A DNA stretch of 64,000 bases from Actinomadura sp. NBRC 104425 (GCF_030269545.1 NZ_BSTN01000006.1:202624-266623), one strand, 5' to 3'; numbered from the stretch's first letter, positions 40,049-52,092 are shown. A program made the numbers and translations. The notes: generated from the letters alone by a model not told the origin.

Positions 40049-40270
40049 TCACTTGTAGCGGTAGACGATCCGACCGCGCGTGAGGTCGTAGGGGCTCAAC
40101 TCCACGACGACGCGGTCGTCCGGCAGGATCCGGATGTAGTGCATCCGCATCTTGCCGCTGATGTGGGCGAGCACCTTGTGCCCGTTGTCCAGCTCCACTC
40201 GGAACATGGCGTTCGGGAGGGACTCGACGACGGTGCCCTCGATCTCGATGGCCCCTTCTTTCTTGGGCAT
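40049..40270 (-). CDS. infA: Translation initiation factor IF-1
   Basis: 73 aa OB-fold: [58 protein letters not shown]. Complete, standard length. First gene of infA-rpmJ-rpsM-rpsK-rpsD-rpoA-rplQ. Confidence 0.98.
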   Translation of the reverse strand: MPKKEGAIEIEGTVVESLPNAMFRVELDNGHKVLAHISGKMRMHYIRILPDDRVVVELSPYDLTRGRIVYRYK

Positions 40271-40611
40271 GTCCTCCGCGCTTTGCTGATCGGTTCATCG
40301 GATTCGGCCCGCGTCGCCGCGCGACACACGACCGCGGCCCGTCGCCAGGGCACCAAAGGCACTGAGGCATGGGTGGAAGGCGGCCGGAAGGTGGACCGAC
40401 ATAGGAGTCTACGGCACCGAGGCCGCGAATGCGAAACGAGCGTGCGTTCGGGCCCCGACACTGCTCCCGCACAAGCATATCGCCGCCCGCGCGTTGTACC
40501 TTTCCCTAAGGGATCCTTGAGGGAGGCGTCACTTGATGGGGGCTGGTGGGCGGGGATCGAAGGAGAATCGGTCGTGACAGCGAAGGCGCGGAGCACAGAG
40601 AGGGGCTCGGC
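40271..40611. other. Divergent intergenic region infA / HTH gene
   Basis: 341 bp with the candidate infA promoter; an AT-richer stretch at 40480-40520 (gcatatcgcc, ccctaagggatccttgaggg) probably serves the + strand gene. ccctaaggg-like inverted repeats occur there. No gene. Confidence 0.4.
40406..40435 (-). promoter_or_regulatory. Putative infA operon promoter
   Basis: TTCGCA, 18 bp, TAGACT on the - strand (4/6 matches in each box); leader of about 130 nt. Confidence 0.35.
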
Positions 40612-41169
40612 ATGCCGGGCTATGACTTCGCGCTGGTCCTGAGCCGCCCCCTCTACGAGGAGGAGCTGGACCCGCTGTTCGACCGGACCCGCGGGCTGGT
40701 CACCGTGTCCATCATCACCGAGCCGCAGCACGCCGACCGGCCGGGCAGCGCGCACTGCACCTGGCAGGGCCCCACGCTGGCCGCCGCGATCATGGAGGTG
40801 GTGGCGCATGTGGAGGAGGCCGCCCCGGGGGTGCGGGTGCAGCGGGTCGAGGCCGACCCCCTGCTGACCATCCGCGACATCGCCGAGCGGGTCGGCCGCT
40901 CACCCGACTCGGTGCGCCTGTCCATCACCGGCGCGCGCGGTCCCGGCGGGTTCCCCGCCGCGGAGATGTCGTCGGCCGGCCACCGGCTGTGGCGCTGGTC
41001 GAAGGTGGCCGCCTGGTACGGCGTGGACGACCCGCAGCTGCGCGAGGCCCAGCCGACCGCCCAGGCCATCAACGGCTGGCTGGCGCTGCGCGACATCGTG
41101 CCCGACATCGCCCCCGCGCCCGAGGACGTCACCTCCGCGCTGTCGGCCGTGATCGCCCAGGTGGCTTGA
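40612..41169 (+). CDS. Hypothetical protein with excisionase/AlpA-like helix-turn-helix
   Basis: 185 aa. Residues 1-80 (ALVLSRPLYEEELDPLFDRT, GPTLAAAIMEVVAHVEEAAPGVRVQRVE) look like a small alpha/beta domain; residues 85-137 contain LLTIRDIAERVGRSPDSVRL, an AlpA/MerR-type recognition helix, then GGFPAAE and HRLWRWSKVAAWYG, the wing typical of excisionase-like proteins. GAGGGG precedes ATG 40612. Probably a DNA-binding protein of unknown target. Confidence 0.75.
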   Translation: MPGYDFALVLSRPLYEEELDPLFDRTRGLVTVSIITEPQHADRPGSAHCTWQGPTLAAAIMEVVAHVEEAAPGVRVQRVEADPLLTIRDIAERVGRSPDSVRLSITGARGPGGFPAAEMSSAGHRLWRWSKVAAWYGVDDPQLREAQPTAQAINGWLALRDIVPDIAPAPEDVTSALSAVIAQVA

Positions 41170-41412
41170 AGAGCGCCGCCGCCCGACCGTCCGCCTCCCT
41201 GAGCGCCCCTGAGCGTCTCTGAGACGCCCCGCACGCCCGACCGCTCGCGTCCCGCTCGGCGCGGACGGTCCCGCGGTGGGATGGCTCACGTCCCCGGGCG
41301 GCGAGTCGACACGGCGGCCGCGCGGCAGCCAAGATCAACAAATCCGGCACAGGAGACGGACGCCGCACGGCCGTCCGGACGCTTCGTGGTATGCCGGGAG
41401 AAGGGGGGACGA

Positions 41413-42225
41413 ATGGCGATCATCGCGCAGCTCAGCGACATCCACCTCGCGGCGGGCCGGGACGGCGCGGTCGACGACGCCTCGGGCCCGGTGCGGGCGC
41501 TGCGGGCGGCGGTGGCGAGCCTGCTGGCGCTGCCCGCCCGGCCCGACGCCGTGGTGCTGACCGGCGACCTGGCCGACGGCGGCCGACCCGCCGAGTACGA
41601 GCGGCTGCACGCGCTGCTGTCGCCCCTGCCGATGGCCGTCTACCCGCTGCCCGGCAACCACGACGACCGCGACGCCCTCCGCGCGGCCTTCAGCGACCAC
41701 CCCGCCGTCGCCGCCACCGGCGGGGAGCCCCAGGCCCCGGTGCAGTACGCCGTGGACGTGGCCGGCACGCGCCTGGTGTGCTGCGACACCAGCGTCCCCG
41801 GCAAGTCGCACGGGTCCATGGACGACGGGCGCCTGGAATGGCTCGACCGCACGCTGGCGAAGCAGCCCGACACCCCCACGATCGTGGCCACGCACCACCC
41901 GCCGTACCCGATCGGCATCCGCTTCATCGACGACATGCGCTTCGCCGAGACCGCCGAGTTCGCCGAGATCATCGCGCGGCACCCGCAGGTCGTGCGCGTC
42001 ATCAGCGGGCACGTGCACCGGGGGACCGTCGGGTCGCTGGCCGGGACGGTCGGCACCACCTGCCCCAGCACCTACCGGCAGCTGTTCCTCGACATGACCC
42101 GCCCGGGACGCGCCGCGCTCACCGGCGAACCCGCCGGATTCGCCGTGCATCTGGTCGCCGACGGGACGGCCACCACGCACTTCGTGCCGACCGGCAACTA
42201 CCGGCCGCTCATGCAAGTGGAATGA
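41413..42225 (+). CDS. Metallophosphoesterase (calcineurin-like; cyclic-nucleotide phosphodiesterase type)
   Basis: 270 aa. All five metal motifs present: LSDIHL, LTGDLADGG, PGNHDD, ATHHPPYP and ISGHVHRG. Order and spacing fit class III cyclic-nucleotide phosphodiesterases (CpdA/Rv0805 type), but phosphonate or lipid substrates are possible. No signal peptide. AAGGGGGG precedes ATG 41413. Confidence 0.88.
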   Translation: MAIIAQLSDIHLAAGRDGAVDDASGPVRALRAAVASLLALPARPDAVVLTGDLADGGRPAEYERLHALLSPLPMAVYPLPGNHDDRDALRAAFSDHPAVAATGGEPQAPVQYAVDVAGTRLVCCDTSVPGKSHGSMDDGRLEWLDRTLAKQPDTPTIVATHHPPYPIGIRFIDDMRFAETAEFAEIIARHPQVVRVISGHVHRGTVGSLAGTVGTTCPSTYRQLFLDMTRPGRAALTGEPAGFAVHLVADGTATTHFVPTGNYRPLMQVE

Positions 42226-42277
42226 CCCCGCCGCCGGGAAGGCCGGGGCTGCCCGGACGACTGCCTCGGGCGCGGGC

Positions 42278-42706
42278 TCAGCGCCGCCGCCCCAGCACCG
42301 TGATGAGGAGCAGCACCGCGCCCCACGGCCCCGCCACCCAGATCCACCACGGGTAGACCATGGTGCCGGTGACCGCCAGCAGCAGCCAGATCGCCAGATT
42401 GATCCCGCTGACGGCGGCCCACGCACCCCATGCCTCCCGGCCGTGCCGCTCCAGGACGCCCGAAGCGCGCACGGGCTCCACGGTGGCGCGCTGCGACTCG
42501 GGGACGGGCAGCTCGTACAGGTCCTCCTCGGGCAGGTCCGCGGTGACCTCCTGCAGCTGCCCCAGCGTCTTGGACGCGTAGACGGTCTCCAGCCGCTCGT
42601 TCAGCTCGTCCACGGTGATGCGGCCCTGTGCACAGTGCTCGCGCAGCAGCTCGGCCACCCGGTCGCGGTCGGCGTCGGAGGCGCGGATGTCAGGGTTCGG
42701 CGGCAT
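42278..42706 (-). CDS. DUF1707 and two-helix membrane protein
   Basis: 142 aa. N-terminal DUF1707 (RASDADRDRVAELLREHC, GRITVDELNERLETVYASKTLGQL) followed by two hydrophobic helices (INLAIWLLLAVTGTMV and WWIWVAGPWGAVLLLITVLG). Function unknown; common and multicopy in actinomycetes. ATG 42706 with AAGGGG upstream. Confidence 0.9.
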   Translation of the reverse strand: MPPNPDIRASDADRDRVAELLREHCAQGRITVDELNERLETVYASKTLGQLQEVTADLPEEDLYELPVPESQRATVEPVRASGVLERHGREAWGAWAAVSGINLAIWLLLAVTGTMVYPWWIWVAGPWGAVLLLITVLGRRR

Positions 42707-42726
42707 GCCAGCCCCTTCACGTCTTC

Positions 42727-43548
42727 TCAAGAAGTACTACTACCCGCCGGCTTGGCCGGCCACTCGCGCCCCTCGTCAATGGCCGTCAGCACCCGCGGGC
42801 CCTGCGGCGTCACCGCGAAGGTGTGCTCGAAATGCGCCGACACGCTGCCGTCGACGGTGACCACCGTCCAGCCGTCGGCCAGCTCCCGGGTGTCCTTGCC
42901 GCCCAGGTTGACCATCGGCTCGACCGCGAAGCACATGCCCGGCCGCAGCACCGGCCCGTGCCCCGGCTCGCCGTGGTTGGCGATCAGGGGGTCCATGTGC
43001 ATCTCGGTGCCGATGCCGTGCCCCCCGTACCCCTCGACGATGCCGTAGCGGCCCTGAGATCGGATGTGCGACTCGATCGCGTGCGAGATGTCGGTCAGGT
43101 GCGCCCCCGCCACTCCGGCCGCCAGACCAGCCCACAGGGCCGCCTCGGTGACCTCCAGCAGCCGCCGCCGCTCGGCGGAGATCTCCCCCACCGGGACGGT
43201 CACCGCCGAGTCGCCGTGCCAGCCGTGCACGATCGCACCGCAGTCGATGGAAATCACGTCGCCGTCCCGCAGCACCTTGTCGGCCCGCGGGATGCCGTGC
43301 ACGATCTCGTCGTTCACCGACGTGCAGATCGTCGCCGGGAAGCCGTGGTAGCCCTTGAACGACGGCACCCCGCCGTGGTCGCGGATGTGCGTCTCGGCCA
43401 GCACGTCCAGGTCCATCGTGGTGATGCCCGGCTTGACCGCCTCGCGCAGCAGCTCCAGGGTGCGGGCCACCAGCAGGCCCGCCTCCCGCATCAGCTCGAC
43501 CTGCTCGGGCGTCTTGATCTGGATCGCGGGCCTACGCCATCGGAACAT
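42727..43548 (-). CDS. map: Methionine aminopeptidase type I
   Basis: 273 aa. Removes N-terminal Met during translation. Metal ligands in ISIDCGAIVHGWHGDSAVT, GHGIGTEMHMDP and AVEPMVNLGG. ATG 43548 with AAGGGAGTGG. Downstream of adk. Confidence 0.97.
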   Translation of the reverse strand: MFRWRRPAIQIKTPEQVELMREAGLLVARTLELLREAVKPGITTMDLDVLAETHIRDHGGVPSFKGYHGFPATICTSVNDEIVHGIPRADKVLRDGDVISIDCGAIVHGWHGDSAVTVPVGEISAERRRLLEVTEAALWAGLAAGVAGAHLTDISHAIESHIRSQGRYGIVEGYGGHGIGTEMHMDPLIANHGEPGHGPVLRPGMCFAVEPMVNLGGKDTRELADGWTVVTVDGSVSAHFEHTFAVTPQGPRVLTAIDEGREWPAKPAGSSTS

Positions 43549-43742
43549 GCCACTCCCTTGCCGCGCGCCGGAGCCGCCTGCGCGGCCTTCCTGCCCGTGG
43601 GGGCGCGCCGGTGCGGGGCCGGGGCGCCGTCCCCTTTGACCGCCCTCGATCACTTCGGGGGCATGCGTCCAGCGTACGCGCGCGCCGCCGCTGCGACGGA
43701 CGCGCGCGTACGCCGGAACCGCCTGCTGCTAGCCCCGGAGGG

Positions 43743-44393
43743 TCACCGGTCCAGCGGGCGCAGCGCCGCCAGTGCCCGGTTGGTCACCTCTTCGATCGGC
43801 CCGGTGGCGTCGATGCCGACCAGGATGCCCTCGTCGGCGTAGAACTGGACCAGCGGCGCGGTCTGCTGCTGGTACACCTCCAGCCGGTGCCGGACGACCT
43901 CCTCGCGGTCGTCGTCGCGCTGGAACAGCTCGCCGCCGCAGTCGTCGCAGATGTCGTCCTGCTTGTCGTCGAAGTCGACATGCCAGATGCGACCGCAGCG
44001 CGAGCAGGTGCGGCGACCGGACAGGCGGCGCACCACCTCGTCCTCGTCGACCACGAGTTCCAGCACGATGTCCAGGCGGGCATCCCACTCGGCCAGGATC
44101 TTCTTGAGCGTCTCCGCCTGCGGGACGTTGCGCGGGAAGCCGTCCAGCAGGAAGCCATCCCGGGCGTCGTCCTGCGCCAACCGGTCGCGCACCATGGCGA
44201 TGGTGATCTCGTCAGGAACCAGGTCGCCGCGGTCCATGTACGCCTTGGCCTTGCGGCCGAGCTCGGTGCCGCTGCTCACGTTCGCCCGGAAGATGTCACC
44301 TGTCGAGATCTTCGGGATGGACAGATGCGATGCGATGAACTGGGCCTGCGTCCCCTTGCCCGCGCCCGGGGGGCCCACCAGGACGATACGCAC
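43743..44393 (-). CDS. adk: Adenylate kinase (zinc-lid, long form)
   Basis: 216 aa. P-loop [36 protein letters not shown] and a LID with four Cys (CSRCGRIWH ... [14 protein letters not shown]), the zinc-binding variant. GTG start overlaps the secY stop by one base. Confidence 0.97.
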   Translation of the reverse strand: MRIVLVGPPGAGKGTQAQFIASHLSIPKISTGDIFRANVSSGTELGRKAKAYMDRGDLVPDEITIAMVRDRLAQDDARDGFLLDGFPRNVPQAETLKKILAEWDARLDIVLELVVDEDEVVRRLSGRRTCSRCGRIWHVDFDDKQDDICDDCGGELFQRDDDREEVVRHRLEVYQQQTAPLVQFYADEGILVGIDATGPIEEVTNRALAALRPLDR

Positions 44394-45703
44394 TACCGGA
44401 GGAAGCCCTCGTAGTTGCGCTGCTGGAGCTGACTTTCGATCTGCTTCACGGTATCCAGTCCCACGCCGACGACGATGAGGATGCTCGTGCCCCCGAAGGG
44501 GAAGTCCTGGGTGGCGTTCAACAGCGAGAACGCCACCATCGGGATGAGGGCGACGAGCCCCAGGTACAACGCGCCGGGCGTGGTGATCCGGGTGAGCACA
44601 TAGTCGAGGTACTCGGCGGTCGGCCGGCCCGGACGAATACCCGGGATGAACCCACCATACTTCTTCATGTTGTCGGCCACTTCGGTGGGGTTGAAGGTGA
44701 TGGCGACGTAGAAGTACGTGAAGAAGATGATGAAGGCGAAGAACACCGCCATGTGCCAGGGGTTGTCCTGCTGCAAGTAGGGCGAGATGCTCTGCAGCCA
44801 CTTGGTGTCCGGCCACAGCTGCGTGGCCAGAACCGGCAGGTACAGCAGCGACGAGGCGAAGATGACCGGGATGATGCCGGCCTGGTTGACCTTCAGCGGG
44901 ATGTAGGTGGACGTGCCGCCGTACATCCGCCGGCCGACCATCCGCTTGGCGTACTGCACCGGGATCCGGCGCTGGGCCTGCTCGACGAACACCACGCCCG
45001 CCATGATCGCCAGACCCACCAGAATCACCAGGGAGAACACGAAGACCCGGCGGTCCTCCGGCTGGCCCTGGTAGATCGCCCAGAACTGGGCCGGGAACAC
45101 CGCGACCACCTGGGTGAAGATCAGGATGGACATGCCGTTGCCGACCCCGCGGTCGGTGATCAGCTCGCCCAGCCACATGATGACCGTGGTGCCCGCGGTC
45201 ATGCAGATCACGATCGTGATGATCGTGGTGAGGTCGTTGTTGTAGAGGACGTCGCCGCCGGTCGTCGTGCCCTGGAACAGCTGCCCGGTACTGGCCATCG
45301 CCACGATGCCGGTCGCCTGCAGGATCGCCAGCCCCACGGTCAGGTACCGGGTGTACTGGGTGATCTTCGTGGTGCCGGCCTGGCCCTCCTTCTTGAGGGC
45401 CTCCAGCTTGGGGATCACGACGGTCAGCAGCTGCAGGATGATGCTGGCGGTGATGTAGGGCATGATGCCCAGCGCGAACACCGACAGCTTCAGCAGCGCG
45501 CCGCCGCTGAACAGGTCCACCAGGCCGTAGAGCTGGTTGCTCTGCTTGGCCTGGTCGGCCGTCTCGCGCAGGACCTCGGTGTTCACGCCCGGGGACGGCA
45601 GTACCGACCCGATGCGGAAGACCACGATGATGAAAAGCGTGAAGAGTATTTTCTTACGCAGGTCAGGCGTACGAAATGCCCGAACGAACGCGGTCAGCAC
45701 CAT
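44393..45703 (-). CDS. secY: Preprotein translocase subunit SecY
   Basis: 436 aa, ten transmembrane helices. [24 protein letters not shown], the plug region and FMPGI-like [23 protein letters not shown] match SecY; cytoplasmic C5 loop KYGGFIPG. Main channel of the Sec pathway. Last of the spc-operon ribosomal block before adk. Confidence 0.98.
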   Translation of the reverse strand: MVLTAFVRAFRTPDLRKKILFTLFIIVVFRIGSVLPSPGVNTEVLRETADQAKQSNQLYGLVDLFSGGALLKLSVFALGIMPYITASIILQLLTVVIPKLEALKKEGQAGTTKITQYTRYLTVGLAILQATGIVAMASTGQLFQGTTTGGDVLYNNDLTTIITIVICMTAGTTVIMWLGELITDRGVGNGMSILIFTQVVAVFPAQFWAIYQGQPEDRRVFVFSLVILVGLAIMAGVVFVEQAQRRIPVQYAKRMVGRRMYGGTSTYIPLKVNQAGIIPVIFASSLLYLPVLATQLWPDTKWLQSISPYLQQDNPWHMAVFFAFIIFFTYFYVAITFNPTEVADNMKKYGGFIPGIRPGRPTAEYLDYVLTRITTPGALYLGLVALIPMVAFSLLNATQDFPFGGTSILIVVGVGLDTVKQIESQLQQRNYEGFLR

Positions 45704-45953
45704 TCCTCCTGCGCGACTGGTGTATCCATGGCCGCCGAGGGGCCGGTTACAGGTCCTAGACGGCGGACGCCGAAAGATACCACCGCCGTCGCCCTGACTC
45801 TAACAGGACGCGACACCGGGGCCGTGGCGCCGACCACACCGACCCGAAGGTCGCCCCCGCCCCGGAGGCCGGGGGTCCGCGGAGGGCGCTCCCCCCGCGG
45901 AATGTTCGGCCGCATCGCCAACGGCCCCGGTGTCACTGTGCCGGTGTCCTTCT

Positions 45954-46436
45954 TTACAGCGTCTCGGCCGACCCGCCGGCCGCCTCGATCTTCTGCTTGG
46001 CCGAGGCGGAGAAGGCGTGCGCCCGGACCTGGACGGCCACGGAGATGTCGCCGTCGCCGAGCACCTTGACCGGACGGCCGCGGCGCACCGCGCCCCGCGC
46101 CGCCAGGTCCTCGGCGGTCACCTCGCCGCCCTGCGGGTACAGCTCGGCCAGCTTGTCCAGGTTGACCACCTGGTACTCGACCCGGTTCGGGTTCTTGAAG
46201 CCCTTGAGCTTCGGCACCCGGCGGATCAGCGGCATCTGGCCGCCCTCGAACCCGACCGGCACGGTGTCGCGGGCCTTGGTGCCCTTGGTACCGCGGCCGG
46301 CGGTCTTGCCCTTGGACGCCTCGCCGCGGCCCTTGCGGATCTTGCGGCGGTTGGCGCCCGGCGCCGGACGCAGGTCGTGCAGCTTGAGCGGAGCGCCCTC
46401 GGCGCCGGCCGAGTCCTTGCTCAGATCGGTCGCCAT
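45954..46436 (-). CDS. rplO: 50S ribosomal protein L15
   Basis: 160 aa. [36 protein letters not shown] and [18 protein letters not shown] are diagnostic. Confidence 0.98.
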   Translation of the reverse strand: MATDLSKDSAGAEGAPLKLHDLRPAPGANRRKIRKGRGEASKGKTAGRGTKGTKARDTVPVGFEGGQMPLIRRVPKLKGFKNPNRVEYQVVNLDKLAELYPQGGEVTAEDLAARGAVRRGRPVKVLGDGDISVAVQVRAHAFSASAKQKIEAAGGSAETL

Positions 46437-46438
46437 GG

Positions 46439-46621
46439 TCAGTCGACCTCCTCGACGGCGACCAGGTGGTTCACCGTCCGGATCATGCCGCGCAGCTGCC
46501 GGGAGTCCTCCCGGACCACGCTCTGCCCGATCTTCTTCAGACCGAGCGTGCGCAGCGTGTCACGCTGGTTCTGCTTCTCGCTGATCACCGACTTGATCTG
46601 GGTGATCTTCAGCTGGGCCAT
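46439..46621 (-). CDS. rpmD: 50S ribosomal protein L30
   Basis: 60 aa. [35 protein letters not shown] is typical. ATG 46621 overlaps the rpsE stop (TAATG). Confidence 0.97.
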   Translation of the reverse strand: MAQLKITQIKSVISEKQNQRDTLRTLGLKKIGQSVVREDSRQLRGMIRTVNHLVAVEEVD

Positions 46622-47241
46622 TACGACGCCACCTCCGCCCGCGGCTCGCTGCCGGCGGCGCGCGCCCGCAGCATGGCGGCCGGGGCCACGTCCTCCAGCG
46701 GCAGCCCGCGCTTGGCCGCGATCTCCTCGGGCCGCTTGAGCTGCTTGAGCCCGGCGATCGTGGCGTGCACGATGTTGATCGCGTTGTCGCTGCCCAGCGA
46801 CTTGCTCAGCACGTCGTGGATGCCCGCGCACTCCAGCACCGCGCGCACCGGGCCGCCGGCGATCACGCCGGTACCGGGGCTGGCCGGCCGCAGCAGGACC
46901 TCGCCCGCCGCGTCCCGCGCCTGCACCAGGTGCGGAATGGTGCCCTGGATGCGCGGCACCTTGAAGAAGTGCTTCTTGGCCTCCTCGACGCCCTTGGCGA
47001 TCGCCGCGGGCACCTCCTTGGCCTTGCCGTATCCGACGCCGACCGTGCCGTTGCCGTCACCGACGATCACCAGAGCGGTGAAGCTGAAGCGCCGGCCGCC
47101 CTTGACGACCTTGGCGACCCGGTTGATCGCCACGACCTTCTCGATGTACGACTGGCCCTTGTCGGCGCCACCGCGGCGGTCGTCGCGGCGGCCGTCGCGA
47201 CGGTCGCCACCCTGACCGCCACCGCGCCTCTGCGCTGCCAT
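46621..47241 (-). CDS. rpsE: 30S ribosomal protein S5
   Basis: 206 aa. Core [52 protein letters not shown] and [20 protein letters not shown]. The first 28 residues are an Arg/Gly/Asp-rich extension and the C-terminus is Ala/Arg-rich, both common in actinobacteria. GAGGTACC precedes the ATG. Confidence 0.98.
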   Translation of the reverse strand: MAAQRRGGGQGGDRRDGRRDDRRGGADKGQSYIEKVVAINRVAKVVKGGRRFSFTALVIVGDGNGTVGVGYGKAKEVPAAIAKGVEEAKKHFFKVPRIQGTIPHLVQARDAAGEVLLRPASPGTGVIAGGPVRAVLECAGIHDVLSKSLGSDNAINIVHATIAGLKQLKRPEEIAAKRGLPLEDVAPAAMLRARAAGSEPRAEVAS

Positions 47242-47284
47242 CAGTGGTACCTCTTCTCGTCTTGCGGTTCGTGGGCCATGAGTC

Positions 47285-47677
47285 TCAGAACTCCAGCCCG
47301 CCCTCGCGCGCACCGTCCGCCAGGGCGGCGATGCGGCCGTGGTACTTGTTGCCGCCGCGGTCGAAGACCACGACGCTGATCCCGGCCTGCTTGGCACGGG
47401 CGGCGACCAGCTCGCCCACCTTGCGGGCCTTGGCGGTCTTGTCGCCGGAGTCGGCGCGCAGCTCGGCCTCCATGCTGGACGCCGACACCAGGGTGTGCCC
47501 CCGGTCGTCGTCGATCACCTGCGCCCGGATGTGCAGGTTGGAGCGGGTCACGACGAGGCGAGGCCGCTCGGCGGTGCCGTAGACCTTCTTGCGGACCCGC
47601 AGGTGCCGGCGCCGCCGGGCCTTCACCCGCGCCGAGGTGTTCTTCCTGGCCAGGGTCTTGGTGCCCGCCATGATCAC
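47285..47677 (-). CDS. rplR: 50S ribosomal protein L18
   Basis: 130 aa from GTG 47677. [38 protein letters not shown] and [29 protein letters not shown] is favoured (GTGA overlap with rplF and AAAGG 7 nt upstream); ATG two codons later (47671) is the alternative. Confidence 0.97.
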   Translation of the reverse strand: MIMAGTKTLARKNTSARVKARRRRHLRVRKKVYGTAERPRLVVTRSNLHIRAQVIDDDRGHTLVSASSMEAELRADSGDKTAKARKVGELVAARAKQAGISVVVFDRGGNKYHGRIAALADGAREGGLEF

Positions 47678-48210
47678 TTACCAGCCTTTCCGACCTTGCG
47701 GCGGATCTGCTCGCCCTCGTACCGCACGCCCTTGCCCTTGTACGGGTCGGGCTTGCGCAGCTTGCGGATGTTGGCGGCGACCTCGCCGACCTTCTGCTTG
47801 TCGATGCCCTCGACGACCAGCTGGGTCGGCTTCTCGACGCGGAAGGTGATGCCCTCCGGCGGCGACACGTTGATCGGGTGGCTGTAGCCCAGGGAGAACT
47901 CCAGGTCCTTGCCCTTCTGCTGCACCCGGTAACCCACGCCCTGGATGACCAGGGTCTTGCGGTACCCCTCGGTCACGCCGATCACCATGTTGTTGATCAG
48001 CGTGCGGGTCAGGCCGTGCAGCCCCCGGACGGTGTTGATGTCGTTCGGCCGGGTCACGGTGACCTTGCCGTCCTCCAGCTTCACCTCGATGGGCTCGGCG
48101 ACGGTGTGCCGCAGCTCACCCTTGGGCCCCTTGACGGTGACCTCCCGGCCGTCGATCCTGACCTCGACGCCGCTGGGCACGGTGATGGGGAGTCGTCCGA
48201 TACGCGACAT
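47674..48210 (-). CDS. rplF: 50S ribosomal protein L6
   Basis: 178 aa. [53 protein letters not shown] and [22 protein letters not shown] are diagnostic. Confidence 0.98.
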   Translation of the reverse strand: MSRIGRLPITVPSGVEVRIDGREVTVKGPKGELRHTVAEPIEVKLEDGKVTVTRPNDINTVRGLHGLTRTLINNMVIGVTEGYRKTLVIQGVGYRVQQKGKDLEFSLGYSHPINVSPPEGITFRVEKPTQLVVEGIDKQKVGEVAANIRKLRKPDPYKGKGVRYEGEQIRRKVGKAGK

Positions 48211-48224
48211 GTCCTACAACCCCC

Positions 48225-48623
48225 TCACCAGACGTAGGCGAGGACTTCGCCGCCCACGCCGCGCTTAGCCGCCTGCCGGTCGGTCATCAGACCCGAGGAC
48301 GTCGAGATGATCGCGACGCCCAGGCCGCCCAGGACCTTGGGCAGGTTGTCCTTCTTGGCGTACACCCGCAGACCCGGCTTGGACACCCGCTTGATGCCGG
48401 CGATCGAACGCTCCCGGGTCGGGCCGAACTTCAGCTCGATCACGAGCTTCTTGCCGACCTCGGCGTCCTCCACCTGCCAGCCGGAGATGTAGCCCTCCTG
48501 CTGCAGGATCTCGGCGATGTGCGCCTTGATCTTCGAGTACGGCATCGCCACGGTGTCGTGGTAAGCCGCATTCGCGTTGCGCAGACGCGTCAGCATGTCT
48601 GCGATCGGGTCGGTCATCGTCAT
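48225..48623 (-). CDS. rpsH: 30S ribosomal protein S8
   Basis: 132 aa. [33 protein letters not shown] and [28 protein letters not shown]. Confidence 0.98.
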   Translation of the reverse strand: MTMTDPIADMLTRLRNANAAYHDTVAMPYSKIKAHIAEILQQEGYISGWQVEDAEVGKKLVIELKFGPTRERSIAGIKRVSKPGLRVYAKKDNLPKVLGGLGVAIISTSSGLMTDRQAAKRGVGGEVLAYVW

Positions 48624-48729
48624 GGCCTAGTGGCCCTCCCTCGCCACGGTTTCCTCCACGGACCTTTGGCGTGGTCGTGGGCACCCGCGCTGCCGCGGGC
48701 GCCCGGTGGTTATTACTGGCTGGTGATCG

Positions 48730-48915
48730 TCACCAGCTGGACTTGGTGATGCCGGGCAGCTCGCCCCGGTGCGCCATCTCCCGGAAGCAGACCCGGCACA
48801 GGCCGAACTTCCGGTAGACCGAACGCGGCCGTCCGCAGCGCGAGCACCGGGTGTACGCACGCACCTTGAACTTGGGCCGGCGGGCCGCCTTGGCGATCAG
48901 TGCCTTCTTCGCCAT
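48730..48915 (-). CDS. rpsN: 30S ribosomal protein S14 type Z
   Basis: 61 aa, zinc form: [32 protein letters not shown] with two CxxC pairs. A zinc-free S14 paralogue usually exists elsewhere for zinc starvation. Confidence 0.98.
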   Translation of the reverse strand: MAKKALIAKAARRPKFKVRAYTRCSRCGRPRSVYRKFGLCRVCFREMAHRGELPGITKSSW

Positions 48916-48967
48916 CCTCAGCTCTCCTTGTCGCGATCCTCAGCCGGATCCCCGGCTGCCAGGAAGC

Positions 48968-49543
48968 TCAGGCTTCCTTGAAGGGGAAGCCCAGGAGCTT
49001 GAGCAGCTCGCGGCCCTCCTCGTCGGTCGTGGCGGTGGTCACGATGGTGATGTCCATGCCCCGCTGCCGGTCCACCTTGTCGGGGTCGACCTCGTGGAAC
49101 ATGACCTGCTCGGTGAGCCCGAACGTGTAGTTGCCGTTGCCGTCGAACTGCTTGGGCGACAGCCCGCGGAAGTCGCGGATGCGGGGCAGCGCCAGCGTCA
49201 GCAGACGGTCGAGGAACTCCCACATCCGGTCGCCGCGCAGCGTGCAGTGCGCGCCGATCGGCATGCCCTCGCGCAGCTTGAACTGCGCGATGGACTTGCG
49301 CGCCCGGTTCACCCTCGGCTTCTGCCCGGTGATCAGGGACAGGTCGCGGATCGCGCCCTCGATCACCTTGGCGTCGCGGGCCGCCTCGCCGACCCCCATG
49401 TTGACCGTGATCTTGGTCAGCGTGGGGATCTGCATCACGTTCTTGTAGCCGAAGCGCTCGCGCATCGCCGGGGCGATCTCGTCCCGGTAGCGCAGCTTCA
49501 GCCGCGGCTTCGGCACGGGCCGCTCGGTAACGGTCTCGGTCAT
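48968..49543 (-). CDS. rplE: 50S ribosomal protein L5
   Basis: 191 aa. [46 protein letters not shown] and [42 protein letters not shown]. Confidence 0.98.
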   Translation of the reverse strand: MTETVTERPVPKPRLKLRYRDEIAPAMRERFGYKNVMQIPTLTKITVNMGVGEAARDAKVIEGAIRDLSLITGQKPRVNRARKSIAQFKLREGMPIGAHCTLRGDRMWEFLDRLLTLALPRIRDFRGLSPKQFDGNGNYTFGLTEQVMFHEVDPDKVDRQRGMDITIVTTATTDEEGRELLKLLGFPFKEA

Positions 49544-49548
49544 CGAAA

Positions 49549-49857
49549 TCAGATCTCCTTACCGCTGCGGCGCGAGATCCGGACCTTCGTGCCGTCTTCC
49601 TTGATGCGGTACCCGACCCGGACCGGCTTGCCGTCCTCGACGAGCGCGACATTGCTGACGTGCAGCGGCGCCTCGACCGTCACACGGCCGGTCTGCTTGC
49701 CCGGACGCGCCTGGTCGGCCTTGACGTTCTTGGTGATGAGGTTGACGCCCTCGACGACGACGCGCTCCTCGCGCGGGAGGACGCGCAGGACCTTGCCGGT
49801 CGCGCCCTTGTCCTTGCCGGCGATGACGATGACCTCGTCGCCCTTCCTGATCTTCAT
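49549..49857 (-). CDS. rplX: 50S ribosomal protein L24
   Basis: 102 aa with KOW motif: [44 protein letters not shown] 49857 overlaps the rplN stop (TGATG). Confidence 0.98.
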   Translation of the reverse strand: MKIRKGDEVIVIAGKDKGATGKVLRVLPREERVVVEGVNLITKNVKADQARPGKQTGRVTVEAPLHVSNVALVEDGKPVRVGYRIKEDGTKVRISRRSGKEI

Positions 49858-50225
49858 CACAGCACCTCCGGCGCGAGCGAGATGATCCGCATGAACTTCT
49901 TCTCGCGCAGTTCGCGGCCCACGGGGCCGAAGATACGGGTGCCGCGGGGGTCGCCGCCGTCCCGGATGAGCACGGCCGCGTTCTCGTCGAAGCGGATGTA
50001 GGAGCCGTCCGGGCGCCGGCGCTCCTTGCGGGTGCGCACGACGACCGCCTTGACGACGTCGCCCTTCTTCACGCCCGCGCCGGGAAGGGCATCCTTCACC
50101 GTCGCGACGATGACGTCGCCGACTCCCGCGTAGCGCCGACCCGAGCCGCCGAGCACCCGGATGCAAAGGATCTCCTTGGCACCCGTGTTGTCGGCGACCT
50201 TGAGTCGCGACTCCTGCTGGATCAC
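49857..50225 (-). CDS. rplN: 50S ribosomal protein L14
   Basis: 122 aa. [46 protein letters not shown]; standard length. Confidence 0.98.
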   Translation of the reverse strand: MIQQESRLKVADNTGAKEILCIRVLGGSGRRYAGVGDVIVATVKDALPGAGVKKGDVVKAVVVRTRKERRRPDGSYIRFDENAAVLIRDGGDPRGTRIFGPVGRELREKKFMRIISLAPEVL

Positions 50226-50310
50226 GTCAACTCCTGTTCGTCACACCGGTTCTCCTCCAGGGCCGGGCCTGGAGGAGCCTGGCGGAACCAATGGGTTTAC
50301 CTGGCCTCGA

Positions 50311-50589
50311 TCACTTGGCCTTTTCGAGGATCTCCACCACGCGCCAGCGCTTGGTCGCCGACAGCGGGCGGGTCTCCATGAGGCGGACGCGGTCGCCGAC
50401 GCCGCACGCGTTGGCCTCGTCGTGCGCCTTGTACTTCTTCGTGCGCCGGATCACCTTGTGGTACTTGGGGTGCTTGACGCGGTCCTCGACGGACACGACC
50501 ACGGTCTTGTCCATCTTGTCGCTGACCACAAGCCCCTCCAGCACCTTGCGGGTGCCGCGCTGCGCCTGCCCAGTCGTGGTTTCAGTCAT
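50311..50589 (-). CDS. rpsQ: 30S ribosomal protein S17
   Basis: 92 aa. [51 protein letters not shown] 50589 lies 8 nt inside rpmC. Confidence 0.98.
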   Translation of the reverse strand: MTETTTGQAQRGTRKVLEGLVVSDKMDKTVVVSVEDRVKHPKYHKVIRRTKKYKAHDEANACGVGDRVRLMETRPLSATKRWRVVEILEKAK

Positions 50590-50839
50590 CGTCGCCCTTG
50601 CCCTCCGCGGACTCCGTCTCTTCGGCGACCGTGACGATGCCGAGCTCACGCTCCCGCATCACGGTGTAGATGCGGGCGATCTCACGCTTGACGGTGCGCA
50701 GCCGCCCGTGGCTCTCCAGCTGGCCGGTGGCCGCCTGGAAGCGGAGGTTGAAGAGCTCCTCCTTGGCCTCCTTGAGCTTCTTGACCAGCTCATCCTGGGG
50801 CTCTGCGCGCAGCTCTTCGGCGGTAAGACCCTTGGCCAT
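50582..50839 (-). CDS. rpmC: 50S ribosomal protein L29
   Basis: 85 aa. [37 protein letters not shown], with an acidic tail of about 15 residues ([13 protein letters not shown]). Overlaps rplP by one base and rpsQ by 8. Confidence 0.98.
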   Translation of the reverse strand: MAKGLTAEELRAEPQDELVKKLKEAKEELFNLRFQAATGQLESHGRLRTVKREIARIYTVMRERELGIVTVAEETESAEGKGDDD

Positions 50840-51258
50840 CAGCCCTCACCGACCTCTCGCTTCACGATCTTGCACTTCATCGGCAGCTTGTGGATGGCGC
50901 GCTGCAGCGCCTCCCGGGCCACCTGCTCGTTCGGGTAGGAGATCTCGAACATCACCCGGCCCGGCTTGACGTTGGCCACCCACCACTCGACCGAGCCCTT
51001 ACCGGAACCCATCCGGGTCTCGGCGGGCTTCTTGGTCAGCGGACGGTCCGGGAAGATGTTGATCCACACCTTGCCGCCACGCCGGATGTGCCGGGTCATG
51101 GCGATACGTGCGGCCTCGATCTGCCGGTTGGTGACGTACGACCCCTCGACGGCCTGGATGCCCCACTCGCCGAACGTCACCTTGGTGCCGCCCTTGGCCA
51201 TCCCCTTGCGCTTGGGGTGGTGCTGCTTGCGGTGCTTCACCTTCCGGGGGATCAGCAT
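50839..51258 (-). CDS. rplP: 50S ribosomal protein L16
   Basis: 139 aa. [71 protein letters not shown]. Confidence 0.98.
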   Translation of the reverse strand: MLIPRKVKHRKQHHPKRKGMAKGGTKVTFGEWGIQAVEGSYVTNRQIEAARIAMTRHIRRGGKVWINIFPDRPLTKKPAETRMGSGKGSVEWWVANVKPGRVMFEISYPNEQVAREALQRAIHKLPMKCKIVKREVGEG

Positions 51259-51264
51259 GGTCGA

Positions 51265-52091
<827 letters not shown>

Positions 52092-52092
<1 letters not shown>

